Assembly: GCF_019448255.1 (NCBI RefSeq)
Contig: NZ_CP080410.1
Location: 124,001-188,000, forward strand
Length of the DNA stretch: 64,000 nt
Direction of reading: 5' to 3'
Source of the DNA: Qipengyuania flava
GTDB taxonomy: Bacteria; Pseudomonadota; Alphaproteobacteria; Sphingomonadales; Sphingomonadaceae
The notes beneath the pieces are model-generated. The model had not been told where the DNA came from. It worked only from the letters and a program-made list of their open reading frames with translations, and ran no database searches. Both the position numbers and the translations under genes were made by a program. Shown piece after piece: positions 1-8,550 of the stretch. The stretch's first letter is position 1. Every line of letters begins with the position of its first letter.

Positions 1-688
1 CGCGCTTGGCTTCGAGCCAGGCAGCGGCTTCGGCTTCCTGAGCGGCTTCGGCAGCGGCCTTTTCGTTAGCATCGCGTTCGGCGCGCAGTTCCTCGATCAG
101 CTTCTCGCGATCGCTGGTGCCGCTTGCGGCAACCGGCGCTTCTTCGCCGTCTTCGCTCACCGGAATGTTCTTGGCCGCCTTGGCGACCACGGCGTCGAGT
201 TCGCGCTGCGAGCACAGGCCCAGCGTGACCGGGTCCTTGGGCTGGATGTTCTGGATGTTCCAGTGGCTGCGCTCGCGGATCGCCGTGATCGTGTTGCGCG
301 TGGTGCCGATCAGCTTGCCGATCTGCGCGTCGGAAATTTCCGGATGGTTGCGCAGGATCCAGGCGATGCCATCGGGCTTGTCCTGGCGCTTGGAGACCGG
401 CGTGTAGCGCGGGCCCTTGGTGCGGCTGACCGCGACCGGTGCGCGCTGCATCTTCAGGCGGTACTCGCTGTCGGCCTGGCCGCGCTCGATCTCCTCCTGC
501 GTCAGTTCGCCCGAGTGCACCGGGTCACGGCCCGTGTACTTGCTGCCCGCGAGGTCGTCGGCCATGGCCTGGACTTCGAGGATGTGCAGGCCGCAGAATT
601 CGGCGATCTGTTCGAACGACAGGCCGGTGTTGTCGACCAGCCAGGTGGCGGTCGCATGCGGCATCAGCGGTTTGACTTGGTCGGCCAT
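1..688 (-). CDS. trcR: Cell cycle transcriptional regulator TrcR (DUF1013), 3' end cut off
   Basis: The minus-strand frame opens at ATG 688 and is still open at the window edge, giving 229 codons without the C-terminus. A first helix-turn-helix-like stretch lies near residues 25-42 (FEQIAEFCGLHILEVQ). A second lies near 118-140 (DAQIGKLIGTTRNTITAIRE). An Ala/Glu-rich, probably coiled-coil tail begins near residue 195. This pattern matches the alphaproteobacterial DUF1013 family, named TrcR, which is linked to cell-cycle transcription. It sits downstream of a glycosyltransferase gene but behind a strong terminator, so it is probably its own unit. The family call is firm. The exact regulatory role here is inferred from family knowledge. 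Confidence 0.85.
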   Translation of the reverse strand, partial: MADQVKPLMPHATATWLVDNTGLSFEQIAEFCGLHILEVQAMADDLAGSKYTGRDPVHSGELTQEEIERGQADSEYRLKMQRAPVAVSRTKGPRYTPVSKRQDKPDGIAWILRNHPEISDAQIGKLIGTTRNTITAIRERSHWNIQNIQPKDPVTLGLCSQRELDAVVAKAAKNIPVSEDGEEAPVAASGTSDREKLIEELRAERDANEKAAAEAAQEAEAAAWLEAKR

Positions 689-713
689 GAATATGCCTTT
701 TCTCGTATCCGAA

Positions 714-747
714 AATAGAAGGGCCGCCCCTCGCGGGACGGCCGTTA
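714..747 (-). terminator. Rho-independent terminator after the glycosyltransferase gene
   Basis: Read on the minus strand, GGCCGTCCC pairs with GGGGCGGCC around a GCGA loop (9 bp including one G-U pair), followed by CTTCTATTTT. It lies 45 bases past the stop of the glycosyltransferase gene and before trcR. Its hairpin is almost the same as the plus-strand terminator near 52972. Confidence 0.8.
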
Positions 748-791
748 TCGTGCCGATGTAGGCGAGGGGAGCGGATTCGGCAAGCGTTTCG

Positions 792-1859
792 CTAGGCGGC
801 GGGCAGTTCGACCGGCTCGAAGGCAGCAAGGCCGCTGAGGAATTGTCCGGTAGCTGCCGACCAGCTGAAGCTTGCCCCGTACTCTGCACAGGCCTGCCGG
901 TTGCAATAGAGCGCCGAGGCAATCGCGCGGTCCAGGTGCTCGCTCATAGCGCCAACATCGAGCGTCACGATGTCGCGCGGCCCCGCAACCGGGAAAGCGG
1001 CGACCGGCGTCCCGCAGGCGAGCGCTTCGATCATGACGAGGCCGAAGGTGTCGGTCTTGCTCGGGAACACGAAGACATCGGCCCCGGCGTAGCACCCCGC
1101 CAGCGCGCGGCCCGAGCGGCGCCCGAGAAAGTGCGCTTCAGGGTATCTTGCCTTGAGCGAGGCGAGCGATGGTCCGTCGCCAACCACCACCTTGCTGCCG
1201 GGATAGTCGGCCTCGAGAAAGGCTTCGATGTTCTTCTCCACCGCGACGCGCCCGACATAGAGCTGGATCGGGCGCGGCAGGTCGGCGAATTCGGGCGGCG
1301 GCGGCGCGTCCGGCGTGAAGCAGGACAGATCGACGCCGCGGCTCCAGCGGTGCAGCTGGGTGAGGCCATGCGCGCGCAGCTCCTCGCAAATGCTCTCGGT
1401 CGCGACCAGCACGCGCTTCGCCGGACGGTGGAACCACTGGATGTAGCGCCAGAACCATTCGGCCGGCAGGTGCGTGCGCTTGGCAAGGTAATCCGGGAAC
1501 TGCGTGTGGTAGGCGGTGGTGAAGCGAATGCCGTGCTTCGCGCAGTACCGCCGTGCCGTCATGCCGAGCGGGCCTTCGGTCGCAATATGGATCGCCTCGG
1601 GCGAAAATTCGCGCAGGCGACCGGCAACCGCGCCCGGCCTTGTGAGCGCGAGCCTGATCTCGGGATAGGTCGGGCACGGCAGCGAAGCAAACTGGTCTGG
1701 CGAGACGACCATCACCTCGTGCCCCTGCTCGCGCAGTTGCTCGCAGGTCGTGGTGAGCGTGCGCACCACCCCGTTCATCTGCGGGAGCCAGGCGTCTGTC
1801 ACGATGGCGATCCGCTGCGGAACGGTGAAGGGCTGTTCGGCGTGAAAGTTGGTGCTCAC
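792..1859 (-). CDS. Family 4 glycosyltransferase
   Basis: A 355-residue GT-B fold enzyme. The N-terminus carries the donor/acceptor loop NGVVRTL near residue 29 and TEGPLG near 94. The C-terminal domain has GRVAVEKN and the EX7E-type region SKTDTFGLVMIEALACGTP near 266-285, typical of GT4 retaining transferases. It resembles alpha-mannosyl or glucuronosyl diacylglycerol transferases, so a glycolipid or envelope role is likely, but the sugar cannot be read from sequence. The start is GTG 1859, and its GTGA overlaps the stop of the upstream phosphoesterase gene. This pairing implies translational coupling and a shared envelope-lipid function. Confidence 0.82.
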   Translation of the reverse strand: MSTNFHAEQPFTVPQRIAIVTDAWLPQMNGVVRTLTTTCEQLREQGHEVMVVSPDQFASLPCPTYPEIRLALTRPGAVAGRLREFSPEAIHIATEGPLGMTARRYCAKHGIRFTTAYHTQFPDYLAKRTHLPAEWFWRYIQWFHRPAKRVLVATESICEELRAHGLTQLHRWSRGVDLSCFTPDAPPPPEFADLPRPIQLYVGRVAVEKNIEAFLEADYPGSKVVVGDGPSLASLKARYPEAHFLGRRSGRALAGCYAGADVFVFPSKTDTFGLVMIEALACGTPVAAFPVAGPRDIVTLDVGAMSEHLDRAIASALYCNRQACAEYGASFSWSAATGQFLSGLAAFEPVELPAA

Positions 1860-2752
1860 GCGGCCTCCGGGACCCGTTTCGTGGCGTCAATGCGCCGGGT
1901 TTCGCGCCGCGCGACTTCCTCCGGCCAGTTGAGGATCTCCATCGTCCCGTCGAAATGCTCGACCAAGGCGTTGCACCCTTCGACCCAGTCGCCGTCGTTC
2001 CAGTATTCGACCTCTTTGCCTTCATGCGTGAAGGTGCGCGCTTCGGCGGTGTGGATGTGGCCGCACACCACCCCGTCGACGCCGCGTTCGGCCGCAGCGC
2101 GGGCAACCACTTCCTCGTATTTCGAGATGAACTCGACCGCGTTCTTGACCTTATGCTTGGCCGCCTTGGAGATCGACCAATAGGGCAGGCCGAGCCGCTT
2201 GCGAGCGCCGGCCACCCAATTGTTGAGCTTCATCATCACGTGGTAGAGCGCGTCACCGACGAAGGCGAGCCAGCGGTGGGCGAGCATGATCGTATCGAAC
2301 TCGTCGCCGTGCAGGACCATCAGGCGGCGCCCGTCCGCGGTCTCGTGAAAGGCGGCGCGCTGGATTTCGACCCCGCCGAAATTCATGCCGGCAAAGGGGC
2401 GCACCATCTCGTCGTGATTGCCCGGGATGTAGACGATGCGCGTGCCGCGTTTCGCACGCTTGAGGATGCGCCAGACGATGTCGTTGTGTTCGCGCGGCCA
2501 GTAGAACTTCTTCTTCAGTCGCCAGCCATCGATGATGTCGCCGACGAGGTACATGGTGTCGCTGTCGGTATGGTCGAGGAAATCGATCAGCAGCTCGTGG
2601 TTGCACCCCTTGGTGCCGAGGTGGACGTCGCTGATCCAGATGGTGCGGTACCGCTTGCGTTCACCCGTGGTGCGCTCGGGTACGGACGGTTTGATCGACG
2701 GGAAACTGGCAACCTTGTGCGCAGCGTCGAAGTGCTTGGGCAGGTCGTTCAT
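1856..2752 (-). CDS. LpxH-like UDP-2,3-diacylglucosamine diphosphatase family phosphoesterase
   Basis: A calcineurin-like metallophosphoesterase of about 298 residues. The metal-binding motifs appear in order: SDVHLG, GDIIDGW, PGNHD, HGDEFD and CGHIHTA. The family hydrolyses UDP-2,3-diacylglucosamine to lipid X in lipid A synthesis, although paralogues in alphaproteobacteria may act elsewhere. The enzyme is expected at the inner face of the cytoplasmic membrane. The start chosen is ATG 2752 (MNDLPKHF). An in-frame ATG at 2788 would add 12 residues, and neither has a strong ribosome binding site. Overlap with the next glycosyltransferase gene suggests a two-gene envelope operon. Confidence 0.8.
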   Translation of the reverse strand: MNDLPKHFDAAHKVASFPSIKPSVPERTTGERKRYRTIWISDVHLGTKGCNHELLIDFLDHTDSDTMYLVGDIIDGWRLKKKFYWPREHNDIVWRILKRAKRGTRIVYIPGNHDEMVRPFAGMNFGGVEIQRAAFHETADGRRLMVLHGDEFDTIMLAHRWLAFVGDALYHVMMKLNNWVAGARKRLGLPYWSISKAAKHKVKNAVEFISKYEEVVARAAAERGVDGVVCGHIHTAEARTFTHEGKEVEYWNDGDWVEGCNALVEHFDGTMEILNWPEEVARRETRRIDATKRVPEAA

Positions 2753-2854
2753 GAGCGTGGCCCCCGAAAGAGTTCGGAAGCAACCCATGGCGCAAGAATG
2801 TTACGTGCGATTCACAAAGCCGTGACGAAACAGGGACATTGCGACGGTTGCGGG

Positions 2855-3469
2855 TCAGGCCATCGCCACGAAACCGGGCAGCGCCTTTACCCGCTCGATC
2901 CAGCGTTCCACCGCCGGATAGTCACTGAGCGCGAAGCCCCCGTCCTCGGCCACGTGGGTGTAGGCAAACAGCGCAATGTCGGCGAGCGTCGGACCATCGC
3001 CGACAAACCAGCCGGACTGCGCCAGGTGCCCGTCCATCAGTTTGAGCGCTTCGCATCCCGCGATGCGCTTGGCCATCATCTGCGCTTTCTGCTGGGGCGA
3101 AAGCTTGGCCTCGCCAACGAAATGCAGCCAGAACCGCATCGTCGCGATGTTGGGCTCGTGGCTGTACTGCTCGAAGAACATCCAGCGCAGCATGTCCGCC
3201 TGGTCGAACCGGTTGCCCGGGATCAGCGGACTGCCTTCGGCAAGGTACCAGCAGGCCGCGTTGCTTTCCGGCAGGAAGCGCGCACCGATCTGCAGGACCG
3301 GGATGCGGCCGTTGGGATTGACGCTGCCGAGAAACTCCGGCGTGCGCGTTTCGCCGGCAAGGATATCGTACTGGCGGGTTTCGAGCGGCAGCCCGACCAG
3401 CGCCGCGGTCAGCTTGATCTTGTAGCAATTGCCGCTGCGCGGATCCTCGTGGAGCGTGAGGTCAGCCAC
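2855..3469 (-). CDS. Glutathione S-transferase family protein
   Basis: About 204 residues with the two-domain GST plan. The N-terminal thioredoxin-like domain has NPNGRIPVL (the cis-Pro loop) and ESNAACWYL (the glutathione gamma-glutamyl contact). The all-alpha C-terminal domain has GPTLADIALFAY with the conserved N-cap Asp. The start is probably GTG 3469, which gives MADLTLHED. It overlaps the upstream oxidoreductase stop by 8 bases, and TTG 3475 is also possible. It likely conjugates glutathione to an electrophile or reduces peroxides. The substrate is unknown. Confidence 0.85.
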   Translation of the reverse strand: MADLTLHEDPRSGNCYKIKLTAALVGLPLETRQYDILAGETRTPEFLGSVNPNGRIPVLQIGARFLPESNAACWYLAEGSPLIPGNRFDQADMLRWMFFEQYSHEPNIATMRFWLHFVGEAKLSPQQKAQMMAKRIAGCEALKLMDGHLAQSGWFVGDGPTLADIALFAYTHVAEDGGFALSDYPAVERWIERVKALPGFVAMA

Positions 3470-4472
3470 CGGCAACTTCCAGCACGATCTTGCCGATGTG
3501 ATCGCCGCCTTCCATCCGCGCGTGCGCGGCGCCGGCTTCGGCGAGCGGGAAGGTCTGGTCCATCACCGGGGCGATGCTGCCATCCTCGAACAGCGGCCAG
3601 GCGTGGTTGTAGATTTCATCGGCGAGCAGCGCCTTGAACTCGTCTGAACGCGGGCGCAGCGTCGAGCCGGTGAGCGAGAGGCGCTTGCGCATGACGGTCG
3701 CCATATTGATCTCGGCCTTGAGCCCGCCCAGCACGGCAATGGTCACATGGCGTCCGTCTTCGGCGAGGCATTCCATGTTGCGCGCGACATAATCGCCCGA
3801 AACCATGTCGAGCACGACGTTGACGCCCTTGCCGCCGGTAAAACCCTTCACCTCTTCGACGAAGTCCTGCGTCTTGTAATTGACCGCAAGGTCCGCGCCG
3901 AGTTCGCGGATGGCTTCGCATTTCTCGTCCGAACCGGCGGTGGCGATGACTGCGATATCGAACGCCTTGGCGAGCTGGATTGCCATGGTGCCGATGCCGC
4001 TCGTTCCGCCGTGGACGAGCAGGCTGTCGCCATCGCTCGCCCAGCCGCGTTCGAAGACATTGTGCCACACGGTGAAAAGCGTTTCGGGAATCGCCGCCGC
4101 GACGTCGAGCGGCATGTCTTCGGGAACATGGAGGCAGTGCGCGGCGTGGGCGAGGCAGTATTCGGCGTAACCCCCGCCCGAAACCAGCGCGCAGACCCGG
4201 CGGTTGAGCATTTCGGGCGGCGTTCCTTCGCCGACCGCCACCACCGTGCCCGACACCTCAAGCCCGGGAATCGGCGAGGCGCCGGGCGGGGGCGGGTAGA
4301 AGCCCTGCCGCTGGATCACATCGGGCCGGTTGATCCCGGCGTAGGCCACCTTGATCAGGACCTGGTTGGCGCCCGGTTCGGGCAAGGGAAGCGTTTCAGG
4401 GCGCAGGACATCCGGCCCCCCCGGATTGTCGAAACCCATGGCCGTCATCGTATCGGGCAAATTCTCTGCCAC
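3462..4472 (-). CDS. NAD(P)H-quinone oxidoreductase (zeta-crystallin/PIG3 type)
   Basis: A medium-chain dehydrogenase/reductase of about 336 residues. It lacks the catalytic zinc ligands of alcohol dehydrogenases and carries the quinone reductase signature. YAGINRPDVIQRQG is near residue 45, GLEVSGTVVAVG near 75, and the Rossmann nucleotide-binding loop VHGGTSGIGTMAIQLAKA near 150. It probably reduces quinones or reactive enones with NADPH. The start is uncertain between GTG 4472 (MAENLPDTM, preceded by a GGGGG stretch) and ATG 4448. An upstream extension to 4628 would run over the divergent DUF1192 gene and is rejected. It is co-transcribed with the GST gene. Confidence 0.85.
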   Translation of the reverse strand: MAENLPDTMTAMGFDNPGGPDVLRPETLPLPEPGANQVLIKVAYAGINRPDVIQRQGFYPPPPGASPIPGLEVSGTVVAVGEGTPPEMLNRRVCALVSGGGYAEYCLAHAAHCLHVPEDMPLDVAAAIPETLFTVWHNVFERGWASDGDSLLVHGGTSGIGTMAIQLAKAFDIAVIATAGSDEKCEAIRELGADLAVNYKTQDFVEEVKGFTGGKGVNVVLDMVSGDYVARNMECLAEDGRHVTIAVLGGLKAEINMATVMRKRLSLTGSTLRPRSDEFKALLADEIYNHAWPLFEDGSIAPVMDQTFPLAEAGAAHARMEGGDHIGKIVLEVAGG

Positions 4473-4581
4473 TCGAGCCCCCAGTCGCTGGTCTGCCGGC
4501 GTGGCGTCAGGGCCACGTTGCAGTGCAATACCGCTGGTACCCGTTGACAGCAACCGGCCATCCGCGCGACATTGGCTTTCG

Positions 4582-4782
4582 ATGGATGAAGATGATCGTC
4601 CGCGCCTCAAGGGCGATGCCGCGAGCAAGCTCGCAACCGAAGACCTCGGCCCCTATTCGCAAGACGAGTTGGAAGAGCGCATCGCGCTGCTCAAGGCCGA
4701 AATCGCCCGCGTCGAAAAACACCGCCTCTCGGCCGCCGCGCATCGCGACGCGGCCGAAGCGTTGTTCGGACGAAAGGAATAG
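4582..4782 (+). CDS. DUF1192 family small protein
   Basis: A 66-residue acidic protein starting MDEDDRPRLKGD. Its conserved core has LGPYSQDELEERIALLKAEIARVE near residues 23-46, followed by a short helix and an AEALF tail. This matches DUF1192, a family of short, helical alphaproteobacterial proteins of unknown function. The ATG at 4582 is the only start that gives the family N-terminus. It lies between a divergent oxidoreductase gene and clpA. Confidence 0.82.
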   Translation: MDEDDRPRLKGDAASKLATEDLGPYSQDELEERIALLKAEIARVEKHRLSAAAHRDAAEALFGRKE

Positions 4783-4911
4783 TTGGCGATGCGGGGGCTG
4801 AAAAAATCCACCTCCGCACCCATATCGCTGCTGCATACAGCTTTGGCTAACCTTCGGCCCATAGGCTGTCCTCTGCTCGCCTCCTGCGAGCCCGCCAAGA
4901 AAGACATGTGA

Positions 4912-7317
4912 ATGCCCAGCTTTGCCGCCAATCTCGAAAAGACCCTCCACGCCGCGCTGACCGATGCGGGCGAGCGCAAGCACGAATACGCCACGCTCGA
5001 GCACCTGCTGCTGGCGCTGATCGACGATGAGGACGCAGCCCAGGTGATGACCGCCTGCGGCGTCGACCTCACCGAATTGACCGCGGTGGTGAAGCAGTAT
5101 CTCGAACAGGAATACCAGTCGCTGCAATCGGACGAGAGCGCCGACCCGCAGCCGACCGCCGGTTTCCAGCGCGTCATCCAGCGCGCCATCCTGCACGTGC
5201 AGTCCTCGGGCAAGGACACGGTGACGGGCGCGAACGTGCTGGTGGCGCTGTTCTCCGAACGCGACAGCTACGCCGTCTACTTCCTCCAGCAGCAGGACAT
5301 GAGCCGGCTCGATGCGGTGAGCTTCATCAGCCACGGCATCGGCAAGGGCGGCAAGCAGATCGAGAACCGCCAGCCCGAAGGCGCGGAAGGCGCCGAAGCG
5401 CAGGGCGAGGACAAGCCGGGCGAGAAGGGCAAGAAGGAAACCGCGCTCGACCAGTTCACGGTCAACCTCAACCAGAAGGCCGAAGACGGGCGCATCGATC
5501 CGCTGATCGGCCGCGGCCCCGAAGTCGACCGCACGGTGCAGATCCTCTGCCGCCGCTCGAAGAACAACCCGCTCTATGTGGGCGATCCCGGCGTCGGCAA
5601 GACCGCCATCGCCGAAGGCCTCGCGCGCAAGATCGTCGAGGGCGAAGTGCCCGAAGTGCTTCAGGACGCGGTGATCTACTCGCTCGACATGGGCGCGCTG
5701 CTCGCCGGCACGCGCTATCGCGGCGACTTCGAGGAACGGTTGAAGCAGGTCGTCAACGAGCTTGAAGGCATGCCCGAGGCGATCCTCTTCATCGACGAAA
5801 TCCACACGGTCATCGGTGCCGGCGCAACCAGCGGCGGTGCTATGGACGCCTCGAACCTCTTGAAGCCCGCGCTGTCCAGTGGCGCGATCCGCTGCATCGG
5901 CTCGACCACCTACAAGGAATTCCGCAACCACTTCGAAAAGGACCGCGCGCTGCTGCGCCGCTTCCAGAAGATCGACGTGAACGAGCCCACTGTCGAGGAT
6001 ACGATCAAGATCCTCAAGGGCCTCAAGACCGCGTTCCAGGATCACCACAAGGTAACCTACACCGCCGACGCGCTGAAGACGGCCGTCGAGCTGTCGGCAC
6101 GCTACATCAACGACCGCAAGCTGCCCGACAAGGCGATCGACGTGATCGACGAGGTCGGCGCAATGCAGATGCTGGTGCCGCCCAGCCGTCGCAAGAAGAA
6201 GATCACCGCGCGCGAGATCGAGGCCGTGATCGCGACCATGGCGCGCATCCCTCCCAAGTCGGTGTCGAAGGACGACAAGAAGGCGCTCGAGAACCTCGAA
6301 CGCGACCTGAAACACGTCGTCTTCGGCCAGGACGCGGCGGTGCACAAGCTGTCGACCGCAATGAAGCTCAGCCGCGCAGGCCTGCGCGATCCGGACAAGC
6401 CGATCGGTTCGTTCCTCTTCTCCGGCCCCACCGGCGTCGGCAAGACCGAAGTCGCCCGCCAGCTTTCGAGCATCATGGGCATCGAGCTGAAGCGCTTCGA
6501 CATGTCGGAATATATGGAGCGCCACAGCGTTTCGCGCCTCATCGGCGCGCCTCCGGGCTATGTCGGTTACGACCAGGGCGGCCTGCTGACCGATGCGGTC
6601 GATCAGAACCCGCATTGCGTGCTGCTGCTCGACGAAATCGAAAAGGCGCACCCGGACCTGTTCAACATCCTGTTGCAGGTGATGGATAACGGCCGTCTGA
6701 CCGACCACCACGGCAAGACCGTCGACTTCCGCAACGTCGTGCTCATCATGACCACCAACGCCGGCGCTGCCGACATGGCGCGTCAGGGCATCGGTTTCGG
6801 CGATGTGAGCAAGGAAGACGCGAGCGAGGACGCGGTGAAGCGCATGTTCACGCCGGAATTCCGCAACCGCCTCGATGCGATCGTGCCCTTCGGCTATCTC
6901 GGCAAGGAAACCGTCGCCCGCGTGGTCGACAAGTTCATCCTCCAGCTCGAACTGCAGCTGGCCGAGCAGAATGTCGACATCCAGTTCGACAAGGATGCGC
7001 GCGCCTGGCTGGCCGACAAGGGCTACGACCGCCTCTACGGGGCCCGCCCGATGGGCCGCCTGATCCAGGAAAAGATCAAGCAGCCGCTGGCGGAAGAGCT
7101 CCTCTTCGGCAAGCTGGCCGATGGCGGCGAGGTTTCGGTGACGATGAAGGACGGCAAACCCGCCTTCGAACTCACCCCCGCCCCGCCCAAGGCCCAGAAG
7201 CGCCCGGCCCGCAAGGCCGCCGCGAAGAAGAAGGCTGCGCCGAAGAAGGCGGCTCCCAAGAAGCCGGAAGCCGGCAAGGACGACGCAGCCGCCGGCGGCG
7301 ACAAGGGCGAAGGCTAA
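4912..7317 (+). CDS. clpA: ATP-dependent Clp protease ATP-binding subunit ClpA
   Basis: An 801-residue AAA+ unfoldase that feeds substrates to ClpP. The Clp-N domain occupies about residues 1-145. Walker A of D1 (GDPGVGKT) starts at 224, and Walker A of D2 (GPTGVGKT) starts at 505. The ClpP-docking tripeptide appears as IGF at 627-629. A charged linker rich in Glu, Gly and Lys follows the N-domain near 150-180. The last 40 residues are unusual for ClpA outside this group: a Lys/Ala/Pro-rich histone-like tail with blocks such as KKAAPKKAAPKK, then an acidic end. The adaptor gene clpS, often just upstream in alphaproteobacteria, is not present here. The stop codon overlaps that of the convergent glycosyltransferase gene. 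Confidence 0.95.
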   Translation: MPSFAANLEKTLHAALTDAGERKHEYATLEHLLLALIDDEDAAQVMTACGVDLTELTAVVKQYLEQEYQSLQSDESADPQPTAGFQRVIQRAILHVQSSGKDTVTGANVLVALFSERDSYAVYFLQQQDMSRLDAVSFISHGIGKGGKQIENRQPEGAEGAEAQGEDKPGEKGKKETALDQFTVNLNQKAEDGRIDPLIGRGPEVDRTVQILCRRSKNNPLYVGDPGVGKTAIAEGLARKIVEGEVPEVLQDAVIYSLDMGALLAGTRYRGDFEERLKQVVNELEGMPEAILFIDEIHTVIGAGATSGGAMDASNLLKPALSSGAIRCIGSTTYKEFRNHFEKDRALLRRFQKIDVNEPTVEDTIKILKGLKTAFQDHHKVTYTADALKTAVELSARYINDRKLPDKAIDVIDEVGAMQMLVPPSRRKKKITAREIEAVIATMARIPPKSVSKDDKKALENLERDLKHVVFGQDAAVHKLSTAMKLSRAGLRDPDKPIGSFLFSGPTGVGKTEVARQLSSIMGIELKRFDMSEYMERHSVSRLIGAPPGYVGYDQGGLLTDAVDQNPHCVLLLDEIEKAHPDLFNILLQVMDNGRLTDHHGKTVDFRNVVLIMTTNAGAADMARQGIGFGDVSKEDASEDAVKRMFTPEFRNRLDAIVPFGYLGKETVARVVDKFILQLELQLAEQNVDIQFDKDARAWLADKGYDRLYGARPMGRLIQEKIKQPLAEELLFGKLADGGEVSVTMKDGKPAFELTPAPPKAQKRPARKAAAKKKAAPKKAAPKKPEAGKDDAAAGGDKGEG

Positions 7318-8489
7318 GCGCCGCGCGCCTGCGCAATGGTTGCGGCGATATTCGCCGCGGCCCGTTCGACCGAAAACCGCGCGTCGTAGAGCGCGAGCGC
7401 GTTGCGGCGTAGGGCGAGCGTTCCTTCGGGATCGCTCGCCAGCCCGGCTATCCGGTTGGCAAGCTCCTGTGGGTCGTCGGGCGAAAAGGTGTAGCCCGTC
7501 TCCCCCTTGATGACGGTTTCGTTTGCCGCCCCGTCCTTGTCGGACACCAGCAAGGCGAGGCCATAACCAAGGCCCTCGAAGCTCGAAAGCGAGCGGTAAT
7601 CGAGCTGCGTCGGGTTCACGAGGGCGTCCGCCTCGGAGTAATACCGTCCGAGCTCGCCATACCGGCTGTGGCCAGCAAAGGTGACGCACCCCGCCAGTCC
7701 GTTCTCGCGCACGGCTACTTCGAGCACGCCGCGCTCGGGTCCATCCCCAACACAGGTCAGCTGGACCCGATCGCGCAGCTCGGATGGCAGAAGCGCTAGC
7801 GCCTGGATCAGCGCCTGCGGATTCTTGCGCGGGGTCAGGCTGTTCGCAAACAGAAGGCGTAGCGGCCCCTCCCGTAGCGCCGGCTCGGCCGCCGGACCGG
7901 GCGGGCGCGAGGTGAGGTAGGGCCCGACATCGATCTTTGCGCTATCGGCACCGAGCGTATCGACGAGATAGCGCGCACCGCCCTCGTTGTTGGTTCGAAT
8001 CCTGTCGACCAGCCGCACGGCGCGGCGCTTCAAGGCGAGCACGGCGGGCGAGGCACTACCGCCCCTCCCGGATGGATCGGATTCGACCAGCAGCACCCGC
8101 TTTGTGCCCCGCGAGGAAAGCGAGCCGAACAGCGCCAGCAAGGAAATCGGAGTAAATTCGATCGCCACCAGCACTTCGGGAGCCGCTGCAGCTACCCGCG
8201 CCGCCAGGGTCGGCGATGCCGCGTGCACCGCGCGCGCGTATCCACTGCGCGAGGGCATCTCGATAGAGCGGCGGCGGTAGAGGGGGCGCAGGTCGAGCCC
8301 GCGCGGATTCTCGAACGCGACCGAGCGGTCCACGGCAACCGCCAGGCCCGGCTCGAGCGCGCGCAGGGCGGCAAAGATCTCGCCGTAATACATGAGGTCG
8401 CCGCCATAGCCGTAGCTGTGCGACACAAGGAGGACCGAGCCCTTGCCACCTGTACCGGAGGTATCGCCGCTGACCATCGGCCCGGTCAT
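7314..8489 (-). CDS. Family 4 glycosyltransferase
   Basis: A 391-residue GT-B enzyme. The N-terminal loop GYGGDLMYY near residue 28 and the C-terminal domain with NSLTPRKNPQALIQAL (235-250) and SSFEGLGYGLALLVSD (310-325) fit glycosyltransferase family 4. In the second motif a Glu takes the place of the nucleotide-sugar-binding acid. The acceptor and sugar are unknown. The gene is monocistronic between two convergent or divergent plus-strand genes. Its TAG shares three bases with the clpA stop, so no intergenic terminator separates them. The start ATG 8489 is followed by a short polar leader before the Rossmann strand SVLLVSH. Confidence 0.75.
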   Translation of the reverse strand: MTGPMVSGDTSGTGGKGSVLLVSHSYGYGGDLMYYGEIFAALRALEPGLAVAVDRSVAFENPRGLDLRPLYRRRSIEMPSRSGYARAVHAASPTLAARVAAAAPEVLVAIEFTPISLLALFGSLSSRGTKRVLLVESDPSGRGGSASPAVLALKRRAVRLVDRIRTNNEGGARYLVDTLGADSAKIDVGPYLTSRPPGPAAEPALREGPLRLLFANSLTPRKNPQALIQALALLPSELRDRVQLTCVGDGPERGVLEVAVRENGLAGCVTFAGHSRYGELGRYYSEADALVNPTQLDYRSLSSFEGLGYGLALLVSDKDGAANETVIKGETGYTFSPDDPQELANRIAGLASDPEGTLALRRNALALYDARFSVERAAANIAATIAQARGA

Positions 8490-8550
8490 AGCAGGCGCTT
8501 TGCGCGCGCCAAGCGGAACCGCACGCCGGTGCCGCGGGTTTCGCTAGGCA

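Noticed and set aside
843-3637. Long plus-strand frames opposite the glycosyltransferase and phosphoesterase genes
   Set aside because: They mirror real minus-strand genes with clear motifs. No start signal or domain supports them.
4507-7689. A 1060-codon open frame opposite clpA
   Set aside because: It is the exact antisense of clpA, low in complexity (Arg, Leu, Val, His and Gly) as expected from GC-rich reverse frames, and it matches no family.
7992-8002. GGTTCGAATCC, like a tRNA T-loop
   Set aside because: No acceptor or anticodon stems can be folded around it, and it lies inside a glycosyltransferase gene.
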